Origin: Komagataeibacter sucrofermentans DSM 15973
GTDB taxonomy: Bacteria; Pseudomonadota; Alphaproteobacteria; Acetobacterales; Acetobacteraceae
Length of the DNA stretch: 64,000 nucleotides
Assembly (NCBI RefSeq): GCF_040581405.1
Contig: NZ_CP137157.1
Coordinates: 562,001 to 626,000 of the forward strand
Reading direction: 5' to 3'
How positions within the stretch are numbered: position 1 is the first letter of the stretch; every line of letters starts with the position of its first letter. Under the pieces are notes generated by a model. The model had not been told where the DNA came from. It saw only the letters and a program-made list of their open reading frames with translations, and ran no database searches. Below, piece by piece: positions 1 to 8,878 of the stretch. The position numbers and the translations under genes were made by a program.

Positions 1-2
1 AA

Positions 3-32
3 GCAGGCACCCGGTGTAAACCGGATACCTGC
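3..32 (-). terminator. Terminator hairpin downstream of gcd
   Basis: Read on the minus strand, arms GCAGGTATCCGG and CCGGGTGCCTGC form a 12-pair stem (two G-T pairs) around a 6-nt loop, just after the glucose dehydrogenase stop codon. The window edge cuts off any U-tract; only the first two Ts are visible. Confidence 0.6.
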
Positions 33-46
33 ACGGTTATTGTTTT

Positions 47-2506
47 TTATTGGGCTGCATTGCCTGCCTGTGCACCATCAAGCGTGTAGGCGATGATGTA
101 ATCGCCGCTCCGGGTGCCCAGGCCACCATGGCCGCCAGCCGCAATCAGGACATACTGTTTGCCACCAACCTCATACGACATGGGGGTTGCCTGGCCGCCT
201 GCGGGCAGGCGGTCGGTCCACAGCACGTTGCCGGTCGCGAGGTCGAAGGCGCGCAGGTAATCATCCGCCGTGGCCCCCATGAAGACAACGCCACCCCTGG
301 TCACAATATTGCCACCGACGTTATACATGCCGGTCGGCAGGGGGATGTTGTTGTGGGTGCGGAACGGCCCCGTATCGCGCGTGGTGCCGACCGGGTGCTG
401 CCACACGATCTTCTTGGTCACGAGGTCGATCGCGCTCAGCGTGCCCCAGACCGGGCCCTTGCACGGAATCTGCAGCGGGTTCAGCCACGGGTTGGTCAGC
501 GCGATGTAAGGCGTGCCGTAATCAGGCGAGACGGAAAGCGCATCGCCCTTGGCGGCAGGCTCCTCGCCCTTACCATCCCATTTGGGCAGCGTGCCGTTGC
601 TTTCCAGCTTCTGGCGGTGGTCAAGCTTGATGCGGAAGGGCAGGTAGCTCGCATTGGCCAGCATGATCTTGCGCTGCGGGTCGATGGTGATGCCCTGCCA
701 GTCAACCACGCCATAGAAGGCGGGATAGACCACGGTGGTCTGGCCCACATGCGGCGGCGTGAACTGCCCCTCATAGGCGGACTGGCGGTACTCGATGCGG
801 CACAGCATCTGGTCAAGCAGCGTTGCGCCCCACATGTCGCTTTCCTTCAGGTTTGGCGGCGTAAGGCTGGGCATGGCCGCCGGGAAGGGCTGCGTGGGGG
901 AGGCATGGTCATCAGGCGCAACACCCGCGGTCGGCACGGGGCGTTCTTCCACCGGGTAGCCGGGCACGGTCTCGCCGGTGCGGCGGTCGAGCACGAAGAA
1001 CTCGCCGCGCTTGGTGCTCTGCACCAGGGCGGGGATCGTCTCGCCATTGGGGCCGGGCAGGTCGACCATCGACGGGCCGGAGGGGATGTCCATGTCCCAC
1101 AGGTCGTGGTGCACGGTCTGGTAGGTCCAGCGGCGCTCGCCGGTCACGATATCGAGCGCGATGGTGGCCGAGGAGGTCGCATCATCAAACGGGCGGCGCG
1201 TGCCACCCCAGTTATCCGGCGGCGAGTTGCCAGTGGGGATGTAGACCATGCCGAGGTTGAGGTCGGCGGTGTACACGCCCCAGGCGTTGGGGGTGTCGCG
1301 GGTCAGGACTTCGTCGGGGTTGGGCTTCCAGGTTTCGGGGTTGTGGCCCGCATCCCATGCCCAGGCCAGCGCGCCGGTTGTGGCGTCAAAGCCACGGATT
1401 GCGCCCGAGGGCTCGAAATTGGCCTGGTTGTCAAACACCCAGCCACCCGTAATCAGGCGGTTCTTGGCCACCAGCGGCGGCGAGGTGACGAAGTGGAAGC
1501 CATGCGGCACGTGACCGAGATATTCACGCAGGGAAATGAAGCCGTGATCGCCAAAATCGTCGCACGGCTTGCCGGTCTCTGCATCCAGCGCCACCATGCG
1601 CACATCCGCCACGGGGGAATAGATGCGCGTGCGGCAGCTTGTCTGGATCTCGTCGGGGATGCGGTAATACGACACGCCACGGCAGGCGAGATAGACGTTC
1701 TTGGCCAGGTCGGCGGTATCGGGGTGGGGGTCGAACTTCCACTTCACCTTGCCGGTGGCGGCATCCATTGCAATCACCCAGCTATGGGGCGTGCACATGT
1801 ACAGCGTGTTGTCGACCTTGATGGGCGTGACTTCAAGGTTGAACTCATGACCCTGGTCGGGGCCGGCCACGGTGCCTTCGCCCGCCTGCTGCACGTCACC
1901 CGTGCGGGTCAGCCAGGCGCGCTTGAGCTTGCCCACGTTGGCGGGCGTGATCTGCCCCAGCGGGGAATAGCGGTCGCCGCCTGCGGTGCGGCCATAGGCC
2001 TGCCAGTCGCCATCGGGCATGTTCTCGGCCGCTGATTCCGGCTGGCCCTGTGCCGCCATGCGATCGGCCGGGACCGTGCCATCGATGGAATACGACGAGA
2101 AGCAGCTGATGAGCAGCACAAGGCACGACACGCCAACCGCGCCGAGCAGGGCCTTCTTGTCAGCCAGCCAGCTTTCGCTCACGCGCCAGACCTGAGGCAG
2201 CAGCAGCCAGACGCCAATGCCCACCAGCGTCAGCAGCCGGACCTCGAGGCCCCAGATGTTGAAGCCGGTCTCGACCAGCGCCCAGATGGTGGCAACCACC
2301 AGCAGGGCGGCATACAGGCTGCTTGCCAGCCGGGGCTGCTTCAGCCCCAGCGCTGCGGCAGCGAGCAGGACGCAGCCCGTCAGCGCATAGAACCAGGAGC
2401 CGCCGAGCAGGAGCAGCTGGGCCCCGCCAAAGAATAGAAAAAGCCCGATCAGGGCCAGCAAGACGGAGGTTATGATGGATAATAACCTCTTGGTGGTTTC
2501 TCGCAT
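47..2506 (-). CDS. gcd: Membrane-bound PQQ-dependent glucose dehydrogenase
   Basis: This 819-residue protein matches the quinoprotein membrane glucose dehydrogenase family (E. coli Gcd is about 800 residues). The family oxidises D-glucose to gluconolactone in the periplasm and passes electrons to ubiquinone. The first ~140 residues hold about five hydrophobic membrane segments. From about residue 160 the protein is a periplasmic PQQ propeller opening with a WQAYGRTAGGDRYSPL block and carrying several Trp-docking-type repeats. The start at 2506 is preceded by GGAAGAA; the frame stays open 56 codons further upstream, but that stretch is Arg-rich and unlike the family, so it is excluded. It is transcribed alone and divergently from the MFS gene. 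The protein family is clear. Glucose is the expected substrate, but related mGDH-type enzymes can accept other sugars. Confidence 0.93.
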   Translation of the reverse strand: MRETTKRLLSIITSVLLALIGLFLFFGGAQLLLLGGSWFYALTGCVLLAAAALGLKQPRLASSLYAALLVVATIWALVETGFNIWGLEVRLLTLVGIGVWLLLPQVWRVSESWLADKKALLGAVGVSCLVLLISCFSSYSIDGTVPADRMAAQGQPESAAENMPDGDWQAYGRTAGGDRYSPLGQITPANVGKLKRAWLTRTGDVQQAGEGTVAGPDQGHEFNLEVTPIKVDNTLYMCTPHSWVIAMDAATGKVKWKFDPHPDTADLAKNVYLACRGVSYYRIPDEIQTSCRTRIYSPVADVRMVALDAETGKPCDDFGDHGFISLREYLGHVPHGFHFVTSPPLVAKNRLITGGWVFDNQANFEPSGAIRGFDATTGALAWAWDAGHNPETWKPNPDEVLTRDTPNAWGVYTADLNLGMVYIPTGNSPPDNWGGTRRPFDDATSSATIALDIVTGERRWTYQTVHHDLWDMDIPSGPSMVDLPGPNGETIPALVQSTKRGEFFVLDRRTGETVPGYPVEERPVPTAGVAPDDHASPTQPFPAAMPSLTPPNLKESDMWGATLLDQMLCRIEYRQSAYEGQFTPPHVGQTTVVYPAFYGVVDWQGITIDPQRKIMLANASYLPFRIKLDHRQKLESNGTLPKWDGKGEEPAAKGDALSVSPDYGTPYIALTNPWLNPLQIPCKGPVWGTLSAIDLVTKKIVWQHPVGTTRDTGPFRTHNNIPLPTGMYNVGGNIVTRGGVVFMGATADDYLRAFDLATGNVLWTDRLPAGGQATPMSYEVGGKQYVLIAAGGHGGLGTRSGDYIIAYTLDGAQAGNAAQ

Positions 2507-2969
2507 GCCGCGTTTCTTCCCATAGTTTTCCAAAGCTGCGCTGCGTGTGTAGGTATCGGGTTGCCTAGTGCGCCCAGCCAGAGCCTGTTGTTCAGCATGA
2601 GGGGGGCGGCAAATGCCATGCCCTACCGCGCGGGCTTCACGCAGCTGTGTCCGGGCATGGCGCAACTGTCTCAAAATCGAGACGGGTCTCCTGCCCTGTT
2701 GTCATGATAAAGCCCGAAAGCCGCGCAGGGAGTGCCGTGTGCATGGCCGTGGGGGCAGGGCTGACGGGGCAGGCCGGGCTCCGTCCGGGCCCGGGTGCAT
2801 GGCTGGTTATGGCGCTTATGTGTTCAATAGACGTTATGCACGTTTTTCTATGAACGGGGAGTCTGTACTGCCTTGGCATAATGGACACTTCCACTACAGT
2901 GCAGGAAGTGCCAGAAGGCCCACAAGTGAAGCGACATGATGTTGTGTCGTTATATTTCTGCAGGCAATC
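2507..2969. other. Divergent intergenic region, gcd / MFS exporter
   Basis: This 463-bp stretch contains no convincing gene and must hold promoters for both flanking divergent genes. The only clear structure is an inverted repeat at 2886-2910, listed separately. A TATATT close to 2955 is a weak -10 candidate for the plus-strand gene. Confidence 0.5.
2886..2910. promoter_or_regulatory. Inverted repeat, candidate operator of the MFS gene
   Basis: CACTTCC and GGAAGTG are exact inverted copies separated by 11 bases, and a smaller dyad CACT-AC-AGTG lies inside. The site is 60-84 bp upstream of the MFS start, where a repressor or LysR-type activator would bind. No regulator gene is adjacent, so the cognate protein is unknown. 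Confidence 0.35.
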
Positions 2970-4166
2970 ATGCTTTTCAAAACCCTCCCGGCTGAAGCCG
3001 TTATCGGTCTTTGCGCCCTGTTTGCATGTACTTTCACGGCCCTGACAACCGAGGTGGCGCCTGTCGGCATCCTGATCGACATGGCCCGCGCCTTTCACAT
3101 CCCTGAAGGGGAAGCCGGACTTGCCGTCAGCGCCTTTGCCCTGATGGTGGCGGTGTGCGCCGTGCCGCTGACCATCATGACCGCGCATATTGACCGCAAG
3201 CGCCTCGTGCTGGTGTCGCTGCTGGGCTATGTGGTGTCGAACCTGGTGGTGGCGGCCGCGCCAAGCTTTGTCATCCTGTGCATGGGCCGCCTGATTGGTG
3301 GCGTTGCGCATGCGCTGCTCATGTCCATCGCATCCGCCTATGCCGCGCGGCTGGTTCCCGCGAGGATGACCGGGCGGGCCATTTCATTCGTTTATGGCGG
3401 CACGTCGCTTGGCGCGGTGCTGGGCGTGCCGGGGGCGGCGGCCATCGGGCATCTGGCGGGCTGGCGGGTGGCGATGTACGTGATGACGGGCCTGTCCGTC
3501 CTGCTTACGCTATGCATTGCCTTCTTCCTGCCGCCGGTCACAACACCGGTGCAGGTCAGAAACGGGCTGCCCTCGGCGGGGCCGAGCCGGGCCATGCGGA
3601 TCTTTCTGGTGGTGATCGCGGTCAATGCCATCCTCTTCTTTGCCCATAACCTGCTTTATACCTATGTCACCCCGCTGCTGCTTGATCACGGGCTGGCTAC
3701 GGGCAACCTGAGCATCGCCCTGCTGCTGACCGGCAGCGTAAGCATCGTGGGCCTGTGGGGGGTGGGGCAGCTTGTCGATACCCGCCCGGCAACGGGCCTG
3801 CTGGGCGGTGGCGCTGCCATGCTGATCGGCATGGGGCTGATGTACGGGCATATCCTCTCGGGCTGGGCGGCGGTGGCGCCAGTCGGGCTGTGGTGCATGG
3901 GGTATTCGGCGGTCATTCCTTGCGTCATGTCCGGCGCGATCCGTGCGCGGGCCACGCGGCCTGACGTGGCCGGGGCGGGCATCAATGCCGCGAGCAATGT
4001 GGGTATTCTCATGGGCTCGGCCGTGGGCGGGCAGGTTCTGAATGCCGCGGGCTTTGGCGTGCTCACGCCCATGGCCATCATCACGGTGGTGGTGGGGCTG
4101 GTCGTGGTCATGACCAATCCCCGCGCCTTTCCCCACAGGCTTGCCGACACGGATCATGAGGAATAA
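2970..4166 (+). CDS. MFS transporter, DHA1/AraJ-like efflux
   Basis: This 398-residue protein has about 12 hydrophobic segments and begins with the TTEVAPVGILIDMARAF pattern shared by AraJ/YdhP-type proton-driven exporters of sugars or drugs. The loop after the second segment (AHIDRKRLVL) and the GRLIGGVAHALLMS segment fit the family. The substrate cannot be read from the sequence. The GST-like gene starts 8 bp after its stop, so the two are probably co-transcribed. The ribosome-binding site is weak (GCAGG), and the start is the first Met of the first transmembrane segment. Confidence 0.85.
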   Translation: MLFKTLPAEAVIGLCALFACTFTALTTEVAPVGILIDMARAFHIPEGEAGLAVSAFALMVAVCAVPLTIMTAHIDRKRLVLVSLLGYVVSNLVVAAAPSFVILCMGRLIGGVAHALLMSIASAYAARLVPARMTGRAISFVYGGTSLGAVLGVPGAAAIGHLAGWRVAMYVMTGLSVLLTLCIAFFLPPVTTPVQVRNGLPSAGPSRAMRIFLVVIAVNAILFFAHNLLYTYVTPLLLDHGLATGNLSIALLLTGSVSIVGLWGVGQLVDTRPATGLLGGGAAMLIGMGLMYGHILSGWAAVAPVGLWCMGYSAVIPCVMSGAIRARATRPDVAGAGINAASNVGILMGSAVGGQVLNAAGFGVLTPMAIITVVVGLVVVMTNPRAFPHRLADTDHEE

Positions 4167-4174
4167 AGGCTGGT

Positions 4175-4801
4175 GTGATGACATGGCCCGTTCTGTACAG
4201 TTTCCGCCGCTGCCCGTATGCCATGCGGGCGCGGCTGGCGCTGCTGGCGAGTGAAACGCCCTGCACCCTGCGCGAGGTAAAGCTGGCAGCCAAGCCCGCC
4301 GCCATGCTGCGGGCCTCACCCAAGGGCACGGTACCGGTGCTGGTATTGCCCGATGGTCGCGTGATGGCCGAGAGCCTCGAGATCATGGACTGGGCGCTGG
4401 CCCGTCACGACCCGCTGCACTGGCGGCCCGGCACGCGCCATGACCTGATCGCGCGTAATGACGGGCCGTTCAAATATCATCTCGACCGCTACAAATACGC
4501 GACCCGTTACCAGTCAGATGCGCTGCATCATCGGGGCGAGGCGCTGCATATCCTGCACGACCTTGAAGCGGCGCTGCATTCAGCCCCGTTTTTGCACGGA
4601 GCGCGACCGGGCATGACCGATGCCGCCATTGCCCCATTCGTGCGCCAGTTCGTGGCGACCGATCCTGACGGGTTCGCCACCTGTGCCCTGCCGCGCGTGC
4701 GGGGGTGGCTGGAGGCTTTTCTGGCTACGCCGCTGTTTGGACGCGCCATGAAACGTGTCGCCCCTTGGCGTGAAGGCGATGCGCCGGTTCTGGTGGGTTA
4801 A
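4175..4801 (+). CDS. Glutathione S-transferase family protein
   Basis: This is a 208-residue protein with a thioredoxin-fold N-terminus. The RRCPYAMRAR motif near residue 11 resembles the Cys-Pro-Tyr active site of omega/beta-like GSTs and glutaredoxin-2. KGTVPVLVLPDG supplies the conserved cis-Pro, and MAESLEIMDW is the glutathione-binding segment. The C-terminal half is helical. The first codon is GTG, directly followed by ATG at 4178; either may be the start. It probably shares a transcript with the MFS gene, which suggests a role in detoxification or thiol redox, but no substrate can be inferred. A hairpin repeat follows the stop immediately. Confidence 0.85.
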   Translation: MMTWPVLYSFRRCPYAMRARLALLASETPCTLREVKLAAKPAAMLRASPKGTVPVLVLPDGRVMAESLEIMDWALARHDPLHWRPGTRHDLIARNDGPFKYHLDRYKYATRYQSDALHHRGEALHILHDLEAALHSAPFLHGARPGMTDAAIAPFVRQFVATDPDGFATCALPRVRGWLEAFLATPLFGRAMKRVAPWREGDAPVLVG

Positions 4802-4848
4802 GGCGCGCCGCCTTTTTGAAAAAAGGCGGCACCCAAAAACGTTTATTC
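4802..4848. repeat. Dispersed intergenic repeat, copy 1 (right half only)
   Basis: Arms GCCGCCTTTTT (4807-4817) and AAAAAGGCGGC (4820-4830), followed by ACCCAAAAAC, are the right half of the dispersed repeat whose reference copy is at 48475. It fills the space between two convergent genes and could terminate transcripts from both sides. Confidence 0.8.
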
Positions 4849-4851
4849 CTT

Positions 4852-6327
4852 TTAGGCCATGGTTTTTGCCAGTGGCATTGTCTCTGCGCGGAAGCGGGCG
4901 GTTTTGGGGTCGCACACATAGGCCTGCGCCATGGGGGCGGGGTTGCGGGCGAGTTCATCGACAGAGCGGATGATGAAGTCCGCCTTGGCATCATCCATCA
5001 GGGCGCAGAAGTTCAGCCGCGTCCAGCCCGGCTTGCGGATCTCCTCGCCGTTGAGAATGGCGTGGCGCAGGGTGTCCGACAGGAGTTCGTCAATATCAAG
5101 CAGGCTGTGCGCATAAGGCCCCGCGCAGGCGCAGCCGCCACGGGCCTGGATGCCATACCCGTCGGACAGCATGCGCGTGAAAAGCTGCTGGTGCACCATC
5201 TCGCCCGCCTCGACCCCATGCACGCGGAAGGAGAAGATAGGCAGGGCATGCCGTGCCTGCGCGTTGCCTACGATCTCGATATGCGGGTTGCGCCGCCAGA
5301 CCTGCTCGGCGCGGGTGCGCAGGGCATGGTGGCGGGCATCGAGCCAGTCCTGCCCCATGGCGTCCTTGACCATGAAGGCCAGGGCCGCGCGGATGTCGCC
5401 AATGACATTGGGGGTGCCCGCTTCCTCGCGGCTTTCGAGGCTGGTGGCATAATCATGCCCCCACGGCGAGACAAACCGCACCGTGCCACCGCCGGTAAAG
5501 ACCGGGCGCGTGCGCGATACGGCGGCATCGCGCACGATCATGATGCCCGATGCCGCAGGCCCGCCCACGAATTTATGCGCCGAGAGCACAACGGCATCCT
5601 TTTCATACGGCGTGCCCGCACGCATGTTGATGGGCAGGTACGGCCCGCCACCGGCGTAATCCCACACGGCCAGCGCGCCGTGGCGTTTGAGCACCCCTGT
5701 CACGGCATCCACATCGGTGATGATGCCCGTCACGTTCGAGGCCGCCGAGAAAGCGCCGATGCGCAGGCGCGTGGGGTCGGTGGCGGCGAGAGCACGGTCA
5801 AGCCGTTCAAGGTCCGGGCCACCTTCCGGGGCTTCGCCAATGGTGATGACCTCCGCCCCGCTCTCGCGCCAGGGCAGGATGTTGGAGTGATGCTCGTAAG
5901 GCCCGATGAACAGCACGGGCCGCTTTCCCGCTTCCGCCGCCTCGGGCACGCCAAGCAGATGCACCAGCCGGTTCAGTCCCGCCGTGGCCCCTGCGCCGCA
6001 GAACACGGTGGAGAACCCTGTGCCCGCCCCGCATAGAAGCGCGATCTGCGCGCGCGCGGCATGGCGCATGCGGGTCATGTACCCCCCACAGAACGAGGCC
6101 TCGGTATGGGAGTTGGCGTAATAGGGCAGCACGCGGGTGAGCACGAACTCCTCGATCTGCTTTAGCGCCCGGCCCGAGGCGACATAATCGGCATAAACCA
6201 GTGGTTTGATGCCAAACGGGCCGGGAACGGGCGCGCCTTCCCCGATCAGGCCCGCGCGCAGGCCCTTATGGCCACCTGCAAGCAGGCTGGCTGCAAACTC
6301 TGAAAAAGACGTGTCATCCACCTGCAT
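4852..6327 (-). CDS. Aminotransferase class V-fold PLP enzyme
   Basis: This 491-residue protein has the class-V (cysteine-desulfurase-like) aminotransferase fold. Recognisable blocks are ADYVASGRAL near the N-terminus, ANSHTEASFCGGYMTRMRHAAR, the GAGATAGLNRL phosphate-binding region, YEHHSNILPWRE, and VLSAHKFVGG, whose Lys should bind [13 protein letters not shown] stretch lies where desulfurases carry their catalytic Cys loop. It is much longer than IscS/SufS, so the reaction is uncertain; a role in amino-acid catabolism or sulfur chemistry is possible. The start at 6327 has GGGGGAA upstream. A start at 6381 would leave little promoter room. It is divergent from an Lrp/AsnC regulator, its likely controller. 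Confidence 0.8.
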   Translation of the reverse strand: MQVDDTSFSEFAASLLAGGHKGLRAGLIGEGAPVPGPFGIKPLVYADYVASGRALKQIEEFVLTRVLPYYANSHTEASFCGGYMTRMRHAARAQIALLCGAGTGFSTVFCGAGATAGLNRLVHLLGVPEAAEAGKRPVLFIGPYEHHSNILPWRESGAEVITIGEAPEGGPDLERLDRALAATDPTRLRIGAFSAASNVTGIITDVDAVTGVLKRHGALAVWDYAGGGPYLPINMRAGTPYEKDAVVLSAHKFVGGPAASGIMIVRDAAVSRTRPVFTGGGTVRFVSPWGHDYATSLESREEAGTPNVIGDIRAALAFMVKDAMGQDWLDARHHALRTRAEQVWRRNPHIEIVGNAQARHALPIFSFRVHGVEAGEMVHQQLFTRMLSDGYGIQARGGCACAGPYAHSLLDIDELLSDTLRHAILNGEEIRKPGWTRLNFCALMDDAKADFIIRSVDELARNPAPMAQAYVCDPKTARFRAETMPLAKTMA

Positions 6328-6436
6328 GGCCTGTTCCCCCCAAAGCGCATTGCATGGAGATGTTAATCGGATTTTGGGCAATATTTTTCCCTATTTCATG
6401 CTGCATGCGTGCAAAAATGGTGTCATATGATCGGTT

Positions 6437-6898
6437 ATGAGCGAAAAAATGGATCATTTTGATCGTGCCATATTGCGCGCCCTGCAAAAGGATGCAGGCC
6501 TGTCGCAGCGTGAACTGGCCGAGCGGGTCGGCCTGTCACAGAATGCATGCTGGCGGCGGCTTAATGCCCTGCGCGCGCGGGGCCTGGCAGGCGAGCGCAC
6601 CCTGCGGCTTGATCCGGCAAAACTGGGGCTGGGGCTTACGGTTTTTGTCATGATCCGCACGCGCAGCCATTCGCGTGAGTGGCTTGAGCGGTTTCACAAG
6701 GCTGTTAATGACATCCCCAATGTGATCGATTTCTACCGCATTGCGGGCGATTACGATTACATGCTCAAGATCATCACCGAGGACATGGCCTCGTTTGACG
6801 ATATATACCGCACCCTGATCAGCCGGGTCGATCTCGACACGGTCACATCCTATATCGCCATGGAGGCGATTGCAGCCAACCGTGACCTGCCGATCTGA
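6437..6898 (+). CDS. Lrp/AsnC family transcriptional regulator
   Basis: This 153-residue protein has the two-part Lrp/AsnC architecture. An N-terminal helix-turn-helix includes LQKDAGLSQRELAERVGLSQNACWRRL (residues ~15-41). A C-terminal RAM ligand-binding domain carries the conserved FYRIAGDYDYMLKI strand. Such proteins sense amino acids and usually control a neighbouring amino-acid gene. Its start lies about 110 bp from the divergently transcribed PLP enzyme, so that gene is the obvious target. No clean palindromic operator was found in the short shared promoter region. Confidence 0.9.
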   Translation: MSEKMDHFDRAILRALQKDAGLSQRELAERVGLSQNACWRRLNALRARGLAGERTLRLDPAKLGLGLTVFVMIRTRSHSREWLERFHKAVNDIPNVIDFYRIAGDYDYMLKIITEDMASFDDIYRTLISRVDLDTVTSYIAMEAIAANRDLPI

Positions 6899-7024
6899 AG
6901 CCGGGCAGGGCATGTGTTTATGCACCGGGTGCGTCCCGATAACAGGACTCACCAATCCCGTCCCGTCACGCTAAGACCGCACGGGATGGCCGGGGCAGGC
7001 GGTCGCGGATTTGTGGAGTTCATG

Positions 7025-8032
7025 ATGCGTATTCTTGTTACTGGCACCGCCGGGTTCATCGGTTTCCATGTGGCCCGGCGCCTGCTGCGCGAAGGCCACG
7101 AGGTGACCGGCATCGATGGCGTGACCCCCTATTACGATGTCATGCTCAAGCGCGCACGCCATGCCCGGTTGCGGGAATATGCCGGTTTTACCTGCAATGA
7201 ATTCATGCTCGAGGATGCGCAGGCCCTGCATGATGCCTTTGAGCAGTGCAGGCCGGAGGGGGTCATTCACCTCGCCGCGCAGGCAGGGGTGCGCTACGGG
7301 ATGGAAAATCCGGGCTCGTATGTCAGCGCCAACCTTGTGGGCACCTATAACGTGCTCGAGCAGGCCCGACGCTGCGCCACGCCACACCTCATGATTGCCT
7401 CGACCTCATCCGTCTATGGGGCCAATGCGGTCATTCCCTTTGCCGAGGACCAGCGCTGCGACCATCCGCTCAGCCTGTATGCCGCCACCAAGAAGGCAAC
7501 CGAGGATCTGGCGCATTCCTATGCCCATCTGTGGAACCTGCCCATCACGGCCTTCCGCTTCTTTACGGTGTACGGGCCATGGGGCCGGCCTGACATGGCG
7601 CTGTTCAAATTCACCGCCAACACGCTCGAGGGCCGCCCGATCGATGTCTATAACAATGGCGACATGGAGCGGGACTTTACCTATATCGACGATATCGTCG
7701 AGGCGATCCACCGCCTGGCAACCCGCCCTGCGCCCGCATCGGGGGAAAGTGATCGTGGGGCAAGCCCCGTGGCCCCTTATCGGGTGGTCAATATCGGCAA
7801 TGGCGAGCCGGTCAGCCTCATGGCGTTCATTCAGGCGATCGAGACGGCGCTGGGGCGTAAATGCGTGTGCAATTACCTGCCCATGCAGCCCGGTGACGTG
7901 CCGCGCACCTGGGCGGACTGCACGGCCCTGCAGGACCTGACCGGTTTTCGCCCCACCACCTCCGTGCAGGCCGGGGTGGATGCCTTCGTGGCGTGGTACC
8001 GTGACTATTACGGCGTGCCTGCTGACGCCTGA
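7025..8032 (+). CDS. NAD-dependent epimerase, UDP-glucuronate 4-epimerase-like
   Basis: This is a 335-residue extended short-chain dehydrogenase. GTAGFIGFHVAR near residue 7 is the NAD-binding GxxGxxG motif. STSSVYG and YAATKKATE supply the catalytic Ser and the YxxxK pair. HLAAQAGVRYGMENPGSYVSANLVGT and FRFFTVYGPWGRPDMALFKFT are typical of UDP-glucuronate 4-epimerases, which make UDP-galacturonate for polysaccharide synthesis. GGAG at 7015-7018 is spaced best for ATG 7025; ATG 7022 is the alternative. It stands alone, convergent with copB. Confidence 0.88.
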   Translation: MRILVTGTAGFIGFHVARRLLREGHEVTGIDGVTPYYDVMLKRARHARLREYAGFTCNEFMLEDAQALHDAFEQCRPEGVIHLAAQAGVRYGMENPGSYVSANLVGTYNVLEQARRCATPHLMIASTSSVYGANAVIPFAEDQRCDHPLSLYAATKKATEDLAHSYAHLWNLPITAFRFFTVYGPWGRPDMALFKFTANTLEGRPIDVYNNGDMERDFTYIDDIVEAIHRLATRPAPASGESDRGASPVAPYRVVNIGNGEPVSLMAFIQAIETALGRKCVCNYLPMQPGDVPRTWADCTALQDLTGFRPTTSVQAGVDAFVAWYRDYYGVPADA

Positions 8033-8047
8033 GCGCGGACACGCTCA
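8030..8047. terminator. Hairpin built from two opposing stop codons
   Basis: TGAGCG and CGCTCA form a perfect 6-bp dyad around CGGACA. The left TGA is the epimerase stop, and the right TCA is the reverse complement of the copB stop. No U-tract follows on either strand, so termination strength is doubtful. Confidence 0.4.
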
Positions 8048-8878
8048 GAACCAGCTCCGCACGCCAAAGGTCAGGCGCAGCGCCCCGCTCTCGCCGTGCT
8101 GGTCATGCACGATGCGGCGGGCCTGTGTCAGATACCCCGCATAGGACACGGCCACATAAGGCGCGAATTTGCGCCAGATCTCGTAGCGCAGGCGCAGCCC
8201 CGCATCGACATCAGAAAGCCCCGCGCCAACCTGCCGCGCCGGGTCGGATCTGGTATAGAGATTGAACTCCGCCTGTGGCTGCAGAATAAGCCGGTTGGTG
8301 AGCAGGAAATCGTATGATCCCTCAATACGGGAGGCAAAGCGCCCCCGGTCGCTGACATAGGCTGTGGCCTGGAACTCGAACTGGTACAGCGCCAGCCCCT
8401 GCACGCCCAGCGCGCCCCATGTGCGGGTGGGGCCATCATCAATATCGGCGCGGACACCGGCCTGAACATTCCAGTAGGGCGAGACCGCGCGGCTGTACAG
8501 CAGTTCGTGGTCGCCATCATGCAGGCGGCCATGCTCAAGCGTGCCTTCCGACTTGAGCCACAGCCTGTTGTAGTCGCCACCGTACCACGCTTCGCCATCC
8601 CAGCGGAAATCCGTGCCGCCGGGTGCGTAACGCCCCTCAAGCTGATCGAGAATGCCGTGGAAGTAGCGGCCCTGATCCATGACCGGCTTCATGCCGCCCA
8701 CATAGGCCACGGGAGCGTTGGTGGGCGCATCGGCGGCGTGATAGGCAGGCTTTGGCAGGGTTTTGCGCGTGGTTGCCGTTGCGGTTTTTCGGGGCGTGGT
8801 TGTGGCCTCGCTCCGGGCCTGCGCGGGCAGGGCGGTGGCGGGCAGCAGCAAGGCTGCAAGAAGGAGTGCGCGCCTCAT
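8045..8878 (-). CDS. copB: Copper resistance protein B (outer membrane)
   Basis: The 277-residue protein matches the CopB/PcoB family, outer-membrane beta-barrels that work with the CopA multicopper oxidase in periplasmic copper tolerance. MRRALLLAALLLPATALPAQA is a signal peptide. After a Thr/Lys-rich linker comes the conserved region with WDGEAWYGGDYNRLWLKSEG and RIEGSYDFLLTNRLILQPQ, and the C-terminus ends in Phe as in many barrels. The Met/His-rich N-terminal segment found in some CopB proteins is absent here. It is present in the partner oxidase instead. The ATG overlaps the copA stop (ATGA), so translation is coupled. Confidence 0.92.
   Translation of the reverse strand: MRRALLLAALLLPATALPAQARSEATTTPRKTATATTRKTLPKPAYHAADAPTNAPVAYVGGMKPVMDQGRYFHGILDQLEGRYAPGGTDFRWDGEAWYGGDYNRLWLKSEGTLEHGRLHDGDHELLYSRAVSPYWNVQAGVRADIDDGPTRTWGALGVQGLALYQFEFQATAYVSDRGRFASRIEGSYDFLLTNRLILQPQAEFNLYTRSDPARQVGAGLSDVDAGLRLRYEIWRKFAPYVAVSYAGYLTQARRIVHDQHGESGALRLTFGVRSWF

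Noticed and set aside
50-2035. Long plus-strand open frame opposite gcd
   Set aside because: Arg/Gly/His-rich antisense shadow of a clear quinoprotein gene; GC-rich third positions create such frames.
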